The notes below the pieces were generated by a model. It searched no databases. It was not told the origin of the DNA and saw only the letters and a program-made list of their open reading frames with translations. Shown one piece after another: positions 36,102 through 46,024 of a stretch of DNA of 64,000 bases. The number at the start of each line of letters is the position of its first letter. The first letter of the stretch is position 1. Source of the stretch: Limonium bicolor. Its lineage: Eukaryota; Streptophyta; Magnoliopsida; Caryophyllales; Plumbaginaceae. The position numbers and the translations under genes were made by a program. The stretch covers positions 117,199,000 to 117,262,999 of the forward strand of contig CM041776.1 in assembly GCA_023374045.1 (NCBI GenBank). The letters are read 5' to 3'.

Positions 36102-37117
36102 GATTATATGTGAACTTGAATTACGGATTTAGCTTTGGAATTAAAGTTAAATTGAAGTGGACAAAAAATTTGAATTGATAAAATTAAGGTTTCTGGAAAA
36201 TTTGGGTAAAATGATGATTATGAGAAAATTGTGACCGGAAATGCAATTGAAGAAATCATTGTTTACGAAATTTGAAATTTTGTTATACTTTGTGGTTCAT
36301 TTGCTCATGTGGGTTTGGTCTTGTTGCAGTTGCTCATCTGGTTAATTAGGCCATTTCATTAAGCCATTGATCGGATCTGGCTGCTTAGTGTGACGTACCG
36401 CGCGAGCTGCCGGTCGTCGCAAGATTCGAACCAGGCCGCACACAAGCAGCAAAAAAGGTTAGCATATTTAATCCGAATTTATGAATTGTAATTGGCATAA
36501 TTATGGTATGATTTATTAATAAAAAATGTTGTAATGCAGTTGTTGATTTCTAATTTAGTTGTGTGTGGATAATTGTATATAGTTATATTGTTTAGTTAGT
36601 TAATTAGTTATGCATACAATGTTTGAATTTGTTTGTCGTGGTAAATAAGATATTGGTGAATGCTTAATGATAAGCATGGGATTAGCATGATTACACAAAG
36701 GTCATGCCGAATTTTTTCAAGAATTGTATTAGTTTTATTAATTAACTTCAATTATTTGTTGTTTGTGTGTAACAATTAATCTTAACTTTTCTTTGACAGG
36801 TCTTCTGCATATTCAGTCGACTTCGTACCAGTATTTCCTTGCCCATCATCAGATAAGTCTCCTACCTTTCCCCTTTGCACAACTTAAAGCAAGTAAGTAT
36901 TTAAATTTTAGTTTTTTGTTTTAATAAATTAAAATGTCATGAGTTGTTGATGTTATATAAATAACTACTGTCTTAATTACTTGTGTTGGAATTATTAGAG
37001 TATTTAGGCTAGCTATGTTAGTTTGGTTGGTATCGTAGAGCAGTGCTTAGTTTGGTTGGAACCTTGGAGCAGTGATTAGTTTTCACATATAGAATGGAGC
37101 GTGACTGGATGTACGGT

Positions 37118-38984
37118 TGTAACACTCCTACTAATCCGACTCCTAATCATAGTATAAACGTCATACTTAGTAATTAAATCGCAGCGGTAAATAACAGAAT
37201 GTCGCTCTAACGGCGTCACTGTTATCACTCGCCCATACGGGTGATAACGAGATACACGATAATCAACATACGAAACGTATTCCTGCAGTGACCACAAGAG
37301 ATAGATAGTAATGCTTAAGTAAAACTAAAATATATACAACAACAACCGTCTTATACAAAAACCGTACACGTGAGCGTCTAACCAAATATATACACCTCGG
37401 TTTACAGAACCCGAGTCCAAAATAACTGTAGTATCAATCCATACCAAGTCTAACCAAAAGTAAAATACAACTGTTGCGCCCCTCGTCGACCCTCCAGCTA
37501 GTCTCCTGAAATAAAAATGGTTTGTGGTATGGAATCAGCCCCTGCTGAGTATGTTATCACATGCCCCGTCATGCCTCCTCAAGCCCCTCAATTAATTGGT
37601 CGAGAGCATGAGATTCGTTACATGCAATACCGTTTTAATATTTAAACTGTAAAACGTTTAATAGTAATATCCATACAATAACACAACCATCAATACACAT
37701 AATATAAACCACACAGTATAACCAATGAACAGCAAGGCGGAACAACGAGAATAATAAACAAGTATCAACTCCCGTCCTTGGTATAGAAACCAATATTGTT
37801 CGCCAATATACGAGTCTCAACTGAAATAAGTGTTCAGTTATACCTAGTGACAACATCTCGTTAAAAACGACGTGTCTCTAAATTACCCATATACTATGGC
37901 GGGTCACCCATGGTAGTAGCCACTCCAGCGGTAGAGTCTCCGACCAACGAGCCATCCTAGCTCACGGGAAATTTTCTTGATACTTGTGGACCCGTACGCG
38001 GACATCCTGGTATCGTTTTTGTGATCACAGCGCGCACCAAGAGCCACATCCTCTTGGCTTTGTTATGTTAATTAATTATACCATCGCATCGCATTACCAA
38101 TTTTTCTAACACAACAGACTAAGGTCGTTAGTCCAATCCGGAGTCTGTAAGCTCGGGATCCAGTGTTAGATACGAGAGCGGCGTTAGAAAGGACAATGCT
38201 CCGTATTAAAGTCTCGGATAATATGTATATCTTATTATCCTAGTGCTACAACGTTTTTCTGACGATCCTTATATTACATATAAGATAGCACCATAGCCGC
38301 TAGTTCGTTTTATATATATATGTCCATATATAAGAACCAATACTGTTAACGCAACAACAGTAATAATAAGCAGCTAATAATATACAGTTCATGCATATTT
38401 ATTCACACAATCAGACAAACAATCTTATCACAGATTACACAGAAGTCTGAACTGAGGAAGCCCTCAGAGACAATCAGTGACACATAACAACATACCGTTC
38501 ACCCTGAATGTATAACCGTGGAGTACGAATCAGCTAGATCCGATGCACCCCGTGTCGTCTCTAACAGTCTAATAATACATAACGCTACTGATTAGAATCC
38601 CGTATAACGACATAACTCTACGGTACCCCGTACCGTCACTAACACCTCCCGGTTAATCCCCTGTTATTAACTGTCAACGTTTGTCGGGTGTTTTGCTTTA
38701 ACTCGGGATTGGAAAAACGTTATATTACATGCGTAGTCTCGTCTTGTATATTAATATACTTAAAGTTTGAACTTTGTTATCGCATGTAATCCAATATACC
38801 CTTGTATATTATATAGCTTGTTTCTATATTGCATGTATAATTCTTAACCATATATTATACATTCCACCTTAGTATTTATTTTCCTAAGGTATGTTTTTCC
38901 TAGTTTAATGTAGTATAATTCATATATAAAAATACTTTGAATTATATAAATCCTTATTATTCCATTTAACCTCATAACATTAAA
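37118..38984 (-). repeat. LTR fragment, minus orientation
   Basis: Starts TGTAACACTCC at 37118 and then follows the element A LTR plan (AATCGCAGCGG, CTAACGGCGT and CGGGTGATAA blocks, ACATACCGTTCACC near 38490). The expected GGGGTATTTCA end is missing; it stops at the direct repeat starting near 38985. No coding sequence is visible. Confidence 0.6.
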
Positions 38985-40275
38985 CGATTAATCAGTAAGT
39001 GAAGAAGGCTGTTAGGTTTATAAGTCTCTTGACTAATCGACATTTGGGACACCTTAATTATAGGGTACTTTTGGGGAATCACTTATACGAGCTAGCTATT
39101 GTTCTTCACGTACCAGGTACGATTTCTCGTACTCAGCTTGTTGTGTTTTGGACTCTATGGAATGTTTTGTACGATTCCTCGTACTCCGATATTTTTGATG
39201 ATTGACTTGTGGAATGTTTTGGGAAACGCTAACTAACTTTAAGAGGAATTTCTAAAAAGGAATTGGTTGTGTGACTAACTCAGCTTGTGTGACTAACTGA
39301 GCCTTGAGTATGAAACTTACATGGTATTGGTTCCTTCTATTTGGTGTCCCGTTAGACATTGACTGCTTAGGGTTTACGCTTCTGCACTCTGTAGGACTGA
39401 GTGTTTTGGTATTGCTCTGGGTAGTTGGTGATCTAGTGGGGATTTGGAAAAGGTCAATCTTGGAAATCTTTCCTTCGACGTGCGCGCGTCTTTAATGGTA
39501 ACAGCAAGGGGCTGTATATCCCTCGCCCATAGGGGCATTGATATTTGACAGCAGGGGGCTGTATATCCCTCGTCCACTAGGACATTGATATTATGACAGC
39601 AGGGGGCTGTATGTCCCTCGTCCATACGGACATTGATATTTGACGGTGGGGGCCATCTCTCCCAGTTAAATTATTCCACTCTTGAGTTCTTGATTCTTGG
39701 ATCTATTTCATCATTCCTAGTCCTTTGTGACTATCTGAGTTTTCTACTCCTAACGGGAATTGGGTTTAACTAAGGAAATGGATGTCCACTACTTCATGGT
39801 GTGATTTTGTTCACTAACTTTATCTTTCAGTGATTAACTTTTGTTTTATCTTGATATTTTGATTTGGTGAATTGTGAAATGCTTTATTCCTCTGAGTGTT
39901 TTAAGTGTTTGTTTTCAAGTTATTATTTATTTAAGAATTGTATTTTAAGTTGTTTTTGGAGGATCGTACCAGTTCCATTCCAGGGAACTGACCCACCCCA
40001 CTCGGGGTGGGCTGCTTGGTTTTATCTTGCAGGTACGTGTTATCTTACAGGTGGCCACGAAGAGAAAGAGTGATTGGGATGGGATTAGGCTTGGAGAGTT
40101 TATACGTTTTATTACTGCTTATTTTTTGTTAAAGTTTTCTCGTGGTTCAGGCCGTGACTTTTGTAATCATTAAGTTGTGCTTTGGTGAGGTTGGTACCGG
40201 GTGTTTGGAACCCGATGATCTGTACGTCTTTAGTATTTTATTTCCGCTATAAATATGTTAAATAGGGGCGTTACA
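38985..40275 (+). repeat. 3' portion of element B 5' LTR
   Basis: Ends GGGGCGTTACA at 40275, five bases before the PBS. The left limit is the point where similarity to 44420 starts. The plus-strand ORFs inside it (38999-39205, 39304-39495) recur in the second copy only because the DNA is duplicated. Confidence 0.75.
39499..39645. repeat. Three tandem copies of an about 49-bp unit in the LTR
   Basis: Units begin with a CAGCAGGGGGCTGTATATCC-type segment at about 39502, 39550 and 39598, each ending CATTGATATT. The second LTR copy (44937-44988) contains only one unit before it is cut. Confidence 0.85.
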
Positions 40276-40280
40276 GAAAT

Positions 40281-40292
40281 TGGTATCAGAGC
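40281..40292 (+). other. Primer-binding site of element B, tRNA-iMet
   Basis: TGGTATCAGAGC, five bases after the LTR terminus TTACA; the same spacing and tRNA as in element A. Confidence 0.92.
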
Positions 40293-41178
40293 GTAGTTAC
40301 GCTCTGAACCCGAGAAAAACAAGCCGAGTGAAATACTTAGATTATAAGTGCACTTAAAACTGGGGAACTGGGGTAGAATTGGGAAGTGAGAATTCTAGAA
40401 AGGCGCGTGACCCTACCCCATACTTACTACTTATGTTTTAATTCATGTACATACGAACCGTCCTTAGGACGTTATAAATGTTAATACATAGATAGTTAGA
40501 CTTTACGATACGCCTTCTGAGTAACAACAACCGTCATACCAGCTAGATGTCTCGAAGAGGAGGAAGACTGGACCCTCAGGAGGCTTTGGACCAGACGCTG
40601 TCACCCCGGAGGTCATAGCACAGATAGTGACAGCTGCATTGGCCCAGCAGCAGGCTCAGATCCCACAGCCACCACCACCACCACCGAATGGTCCCCGGGA
40701 GTTCAACTGGCTGAAGGCGGTTAACGACCTTCGTCCTCCCATCTATGAAGGCCAGCCAGAACCGAGGACGTTGGAGAAGTATATAGACGAGATGCAGAAG
40801 GCCTTCACCTCTCTGCATGTTCCAGTGAATCGTCAGGTGGACATAGCGGCCTACTTTCTTCAGGGACCCGCGCATCGATGGTGGCAGACCGCTAGAGCCG
40901 AGCTGACGGCCCAGGCGAACTTCGACTTCCAGGCATTTCTGGTGGCCCTGAGAGCTAAATTCTATCCATCCTATCTACAGAAGAGGATGAGGAGCGAGTT
41001 CGAGCAGTTGAAGCAAGGGAGTCTTTCTGTTGCTGAGTACCACAACAAGTTCGTGGAACTACTTGCTGTTATTGGAGAGGGAGCTTACGCTCCAAGATAT
41101 CTGGTGGACAAATTCCATACCGGCCTGAACTTCAAGATCATGACTATGATCGGGTCCACCAGAGGGATGACTCTACAG

Positions 41179-41245
41179 GTATGGAATGTGATTTAAAATT
41201 TCTGGTACACAAAGGTTTCTCCACTAACATATATTGTCACCACAG
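41179..41245 (+). other. gag intron 1, element B (predicted)
   Basis: 67 bp in phase 0: donor CAG|GTATGG, acceptor CACCACAG|GAG, with a CTAAC branch-type motif near 41224. It contains an in-frame stop, so removal is needed for Gag continuity. Confidence 0.72.
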
Positions 41246-41456
41246 GAGTTAGCGGAGGATGCGAATGACTGTGAGACGACCATTGCCTACCAGGACTCTG
41301 TGCTAGGCAAGAGGAAGGGGAATGGAGAAAGAGGGAATGGAGGAAACTTTTCCCAGAACTACGAGAGGAAGGGAAAGTTTTACAAGGGGAGGGATGAGAA
41401 GGCTATGGTCCCCGCCTATACTAATGCTGAGCCACTCCGCTCTCAGCCATTTCAGG

Positions 41457-41525
41457 GTAAGATAAATTAGAAACCCTAAAGTGATTACATCTTGTTATCA
41501 ATTACTAACCTTGAGACTGAAACAG
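41457..41525 (+). other. gag intron 2, element B (predicted)
   Basis: 69 bp in phase 1: donor CAGG|GTAAGA, acceptor GAAACAG|GG, with an in-frame TAG. It joins the lysine-rich linker to the zinc-knuckle exon, as in element A. Confidence 0.72.
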
Positions 41526-41890
41526 GGAACCAACTTGCGAGAAAGTTCTTTTGCAAATGGTGCAAGAAGGACCACCCGGGCAAGGATTGTAAGGGCAACC
41601 TGGTGAACTGCCACCACTGCGGCAGGAAGGGCACAGATCATTCTAATGCCACAAGAACCCGGATTCTTGGAACTACAAACCCACCACCGGGACCACTGCT
41701 AGAGCCCCAGTTGCTACTACTACTGGAGGAGGTCGAGGTAGCACAGGAGGTGCTGGACCATCTACCGGTCGCCCTGCCCAGAGTCATCCACAGAGGCCGG
41801 GACAGAACTATCCCTAGAGGCTGGGCAAGGCACCGATCCTCAACCTGGTAGACCGTGTCGAGGCAGCCAGTGATGACCCGAGCCCACCTG

Positions 41891-42076
41891 GTGAGGACTA
41901 CTTCCCTCACGAAGAGGCTTAGACTTTTACTTTCTTTACATTTCATTGACTAGTTTTCCTTTTCGTTGTCAATGTAAAAAGGGATGAACTATAAACCCTT
42001 CATTTTATTTCGTTACGAACCTTTCAATTCCATTTGTGAACCATGACTTATTTATTTAATGACAATTGTTCCTCAG
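41891..42076 (+). other. Predicted intron joining gag to the AlkB exon (element B)
   Basis: 186 bp: donor CACCTG|GTGAGG, acceptor TGTTCCTCAG|CT. The phase is 1 on both sides. Length, phase and location match the 189-bp intron of element A. Confidence 0.65.
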
Positions 42077-42790
42077 CTTTCGATATTTGCTGTCCTATTT
42101 TGCCCTATACCACACCCAATATCCCTTTTGAAGCCAAACCACACCCACCAGAGAAGTGTGAGGTCTTGAGACCCGGGATGATCTTACTACGAGAGTACCT
42201 GACCCCGGCAGTCCAGTATGCATTGATCCTCAAGATCAGGGAGTTAGGTGTGAAGGAAGGAAATTTTTACACCCTACCTTCAAGAACGGTTCGACCATGA
42301 AGGTGAAGATCATGTGGCTAGGTAAGAAGTGGAACCACACCACCAAGACCTATGAAGAAGTGGAGGTGCCACCAATCCCGGAGGAACTGGAGACCATCAT
42401 TAGAGCTGCAGTTAAGGCAGCACAAGAATTGGAGGATGAGCCCGTCCCAGACCTAACCTCAGACGTCTGCATCATCAATTTTTATGGAAAATAAGGTAAG
42501 CTAGGGTTGCATCAAGATAAGGATGAATCCCTAGAATCCATCACCAAAGGAGTTCCAGTGGTTTCCATATCACTTGGAGACGACGCGGAGTTCCTATTTG
42601 GTGACCAGAAGAGGATGGACCTTTCCACCAAGATCCTCCTGAAGTCAGGTGATGTACTGATCTTTGGTGGGGCAGCTAGACTCATCTACCATGGAGTGAA
42701 GAGAATCAAGCCCAACACAGCCCCACATCCGTTATTAACCAGACTCACCTGAAACCTGGCAGATTAAACCTGACCTTTAGACAGATCTAG
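42077..42790 (+). pseudogene. AlkB-type dioxygenase of element B, mutated
   Basis: Same domain and position as in element A, at roughly half amino-acid identity by eye. The exon opens after acceptor CCTCAG|CT at 42077 and ends with TAG at 42788-42790, right after the NLTFRQI segment. Key residues survive in the DNA: INFY, GLHQDKDE (iron ligands His and Asp), LIYHG (second His) and RLNLTFR. Breaks: one frameshift near 42280-42290 (the frame containing the KVKIMWLGKKW segment follows), a TAA at 42492-42494 in the catalytic loop, and another frameshift near 42735. The N-terminal FDICCPILPY resembles FLICYPIPS at the same place in element A, so the whole exon is homologous, not just the catalytic core. 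Confidence 0.87.
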
Positions 42791-42885
42791 CTTTGTACTT
42801 TACAATTTCAGCCTTGTAATCATTAAAACTGCTCATGAAGCTTTCAATAAGAATGGGAATTCTAAGAAGTTATTTCTTCATGTAG

Positions 42886-44397
42886 GAGCTGGAAATTTAG
42901 AGGTCAGGCTGAATGTGTTGGACCAGGCTCAAGCAAAGAGCAATGGAACGGTCATCACAGGTATACCAATTAACCTTGAACAACTGCCTTGGAAAGAGTT
43001 ACTAGAAACCTTAGAACTTAATTCACTCAATAATTGCAGGCACATTCCAAATTAATGGAGTGGAGGCCACCGTCCTGTTTGATTCCGGAGCCTCCCACTC
43101 CTTCATATCCCAAGCATTTCATACTAAGGTAAATGCCCCCACAGAGGATATCCATGATTGCTCAGTTTTGTTGCCATCCAAGGAGTTGATCAAATGCAGC
43201 AAACAGTGCAAGAATCTGAGCATGCACATCAAGGGAGCAGACTTCCTACTTGATGCCATTGTCTTCCCTGGCATGGGATTTGACATAATCGTGGGCATGG
43301 ACACGCTACAGAGCTACAGAGGTAGACTACACTGCGCAGAGCATCGTCTCCTCTTGAAGTCAGCCACAGGGATCACAGTATCTTACCGAATGCAGCCTAA
43401 GCAGCCGACTGTGAAGGTTGTATCAGCATTATCCCTGATGAAGGAAGTGTCCAAGGGCGCTACTGCCTACTACTGTTATGCCCAGGATCTGAGGACGGAT
43501 CCGAAGTTCAGGAGCGACGTTCCCATTGTGTCGGAGTACTCCGATGTTTTTCCAGAAGAGCTACCTGGACTACCACCGCTGAGAGAGGTTGAATTCAACA
43601 TCGACCTCGTACCGGGCACGGGACCGATTGCTAAGGCTCCCTACCGGATGGGCCCTGCAGAGATGGTCGAGTTGAAGAAGCAGTTGCAGGAGCTACTGGA
43701 TAAGGGCTTCATTAGACCCAGTGTCTCACCTTGGGGCGCTCTTGTGCTGTTCGTCAAGAAGAAGGACGGGAGCATGAGACTGTGTATAGATTACAGAGAG
43801 TTGAACAATGTCACGATCAAAAACAAGTACCCACTGCCCAGGATCGATGACTTTTTCGACCAGCTGAGGGGAGCAAGGGTGTTCTCTAAGATCGATCTGC
43901 GATCCGGATATCACCAGATAGCTGTAGCTGAGCCAGACATTGAGAAGACAGCCTTCTGGACCAGATACGGCCACTATGAGTTCACAGTGATGCCGTTTGG
44001 ACTGACCAATGCACCAGCGAGATTTATGGACTTGATGCAAAGAGTCTTCCAAGCCCAGCTAGATAAGTCGGTAGTCGTATTCATAGACGACATTCTAGTC
44101 TTCTCCAAGAGCAAAGAGGAGCATGAGCAGCATTTGAGGACAGTCTTGGAGACGCTGAGGGAGAAACAGTTATATGCCAAGTTCAGCAAGTGTGAATTTT
44201 GGTTGGACAAGGTGTCATTTCTTGGACACGTGATCTCAGCTGAGGGAGTTTCTGTAGACCCAGCTAAGATCGAGGCAGTGCAGAGCTGGCATAGACCTCG
44301 CACCGTCACAGAGGTTAGGAGTTTCCTTGGGTTGGCTGGCTACTATAGACGCTTTGTGAAGGACTTCTCCAGGCTAGCCAAGCCCAAACCTTTGTAA
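42886..44397 (+). pseudogene. pol: Element B protease and reverse transcriptase, truncated pol
   Basis: A short exon at 42886-42960 (GNLEVRLNVL then DQAQAKSNGTVIT) joins the main exon at 43040 across a 79-bp intron (42961-43039, GTATACC...TTGCAG, phase 1). Protease: [10 protein letters not shown] and [87 protein letters not shown] and FLGHVIS, ending in [10 protein letters not shown]. The frame is open through the whole RT, then leaves homology at about 44390 and stops at 44397. RNase H and integrase are deleted. Element A lacks the 79-bp intron at the matching place. Confidence 0.88.
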
Positions 44398-44419
44398 GAG
44401 AATAAGGGTAAACCTGGAA

Positions 44420-44988
44420 CTATTAATCAGTAAGTGAAGAAGGCTGTTAGGTTTATAAGTCTCTTGACTAATCGACATTTGGGACACCTTAATTATAGGG
44501 TACTTTTGGGGAATCACTTATACGAGCTAGCTATTGTTCTTCACGTACCAGGTACGATTTCTCGTACTCAGCTTGTTGTGTTTTGGACTCTATGGAATGT
44601 TTGTACGATTCCTCGTACTCCGATATTTTTGATGATTGACTTGTGGAATGTTTTGGGAAACGCTAACTAACTTTAAGAGGAATTTCTAAAAAGGAATTGG
44701 TTGTGTGACTAACTCAGCTTGTGTGACTAACTGAGCCTTGAGTATGAAACTTACATGGTATTGGTTCCTTCTATTTGGTGTCCCGTTAGACATTGACTGC
44801 TTAGGGTTTACGCTTCTGCACTCTGTAGGACTGAGTGTTTTGGTATTGCTCTGGGTAGTTCGTGATCTAGTGGGGATTTGGAAAAGGTCAATCTTGGAAA
44901 TCTTTCCTTCGACGTGCGCGCGTCTTTAATGGTAACAGCAGGGGGCTGTATATCCCTCGCCCATAGGGGCATTGATATTTGACATAAC
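44420..44988 (+). repeat. Direct repeat of 38985-39556 (second LTR piece of element B)
   Basis: It starts ATTAATCAGTAAGTGAAG, exactly where the first copy starts, and ends GATATTTGACA. Differences seen are one T deletion near 44600, a G/C change near 44861 and an A/G change near 44941. The upstream neighbour is broken RT sequence and the downstream neighbour is unrelated. Confidence 0.85.
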
Positions 44989-46024
44989 TCAGACAGCTAC
45001 GAGAACATTCACGGGATATAATCCGACAGGACTACAGAAGTAGTGCCTAAACAAGCTAAAGCTCGGTAACCACGGTAAACGTATGGGAACGAGCGACAAG
45101 GAGAACACGGAATTAAATAAATAGGGATCTTCAAGGATTGGAGAAGCACCCTGATCAATGAAAACCATGTCAAGATCACTGAGGAGTTGCTCAGAAGATC
45201 TATTAACCCAAGTGAAGGATCAGTGGATTAATGGTAGAGCCGACAAGGCTACCGAATACACAAGGAAACAATACCGTGATCGGTACAGGTAAACCTAAAA
45301 ACTACCAATACCACGCACTTGCCACGGCAAGTGCAGCAATAACTGTACTATTCAGAAAGACTTTTAATAAACCACAAGTACTTAGTAAAGTACCTTGATC
45401 GCAAAGAAGCAACTACAGGACCACAAATCCTATGGATTTAAGAATGATACCTTGGAAGGGCCTAACAGCCTGACCATTGCATTAAAAGATATACTAGTCA
45501 ACAAGAAGCTAGACTTGGTTAGAATAAACCGACATTGAAATGCCATGAAGATTTTCCTTCCAAACCCAAAAGTTTCTTTCAAAACTCAAATATTCCTTTA
45601 AAACCTCTAGATTTTAAAACCAAACCAAAAGATAACATATGACGATATAAGAGGAGCTGATAGCAGAATACTTCACCTAGGTGTGTGACGAACACTACAT
45701 GTGTACAACAATGAGATGTGGGACGACTGCACTCCGATAGGAACTTGCGGGCCTGACAGACCTACTCATAGGTTAGTCAGGTAAGTAGCAATGTATCAGT
45801 AAGGTACCCCACATATGTATACGAGTAGAGTACGGAACACGGGAAGTAGTCAACTCCGTTCTACGGACCGTAAGTAAGTTCAAACAAGAACAGATGGACA
45901 TCTCGGAAGATTAAAGAGGAAGAACACAGTTAAGCTAACGAGTGTAAAGGAATCAGTGAATTCATCTAAGGATCATGAACAAGAATTAGAAGGTGTAAGA
46001 AGTAAAAATTATTACGTTTAGACA
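44989..46024. other. Unassigned non-coding stretch
   Basis: Starts where the second LTR piece of element B is cut. It is moderately GC-rich at first (44990-45350), with no open frame of note and no match to the other elements that I can see. It could be decayed retrotransposon interior. Confidence 0.3.

Larger units (their letters stand above)
34433..37117 (+). mobile_element. CACTA-type (En/Spm) DNA transposon, 5' part
   Basis: Begins CACTAGTACAAAAATGG at 34433 directly after ATA, which fits the 3-bp target duplication of CACTA elements. It is followed by 230 bp of subterminal inverted motifs (AGCGGTT). Further in are a GC-rich exon-like block (34680-34920) and a second one (about 36370-36455) ending at an AAAAAGG|GTTAG-type donor. 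No transposase domain is readable. The 3' terminus was not found and the given end is simply the start of the next LTR, so the element is truncated or interrupted. Confidence 0.6.
40546..41890 (+). pseudogene. gag: Element B gag, three exons, frameshifted
   Basis: Capsid/nucleocapsid precursor. Predicted exons: 40546-41178, 41246-41456 and 41526-41890. Exon 1 starts with an MSRRGG-type N-terminus, then a proline run (CCACCA repeats at about 40670) and the Retrotrans_gag domain (HRWWQTARAEL, FLVALRAKFYPSYLQKR, YHNKFVELLAVIG). Exon 3 has two CCHC zinc knuckles, the first CKWCKKDHPGKDC. The second is split by a one-base loss near 41627 that throws the following glycine/threonine-rich tail out of frame. 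Early damage: a frame change near 40570. Later stops sit in the shifted frame near 41656 and 41815. Exon 3 is 365 nt; adding the missing base gives the phase that fits the shared donor at 41890. Confidence 0.82.
41891..42885 (+). other. Predicted alternative intron joining gag directly to pol (element B)
   Basis: 995 bp from the same donor to acceptor TTCATGTAG|GA, which removes the AlkB exon. Gag and Pol stay in frame, as in element A. Confidence 0.58.
38985..44988 (+). mobile_element. Element B: truncated Ty3/gypsy chromovirus with AlkB domain
   Basis: A plus-strand element with the 3' part of its 5' LTR (to 40275), a tRNA-iMet PBS, gag, AlkB domain, protease and RT. It breaks off inside pol at about 44390 and rejoins a copy of its own LTR (44420-44988). 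RNase H, integrase and most of the 3' LTR are gone. Protein order, intron positions and intron phases match element A, but the LTR and coding sequences are clearly diverged. The two LTR pieces differ at only about three positions over roughly 565 bp, so the element is younger than element A. Confidence 0.85.

Noticed and set aside
32131..40275. Single element B 5' LTR split by the CACTA insertion
   Set aside because: Attractive on length, but the CACTA 3' end and its ATA duplication are missing and the 32131 fragment resembles the element A LTR more than the element B LTR; left as two separate LTR entries.
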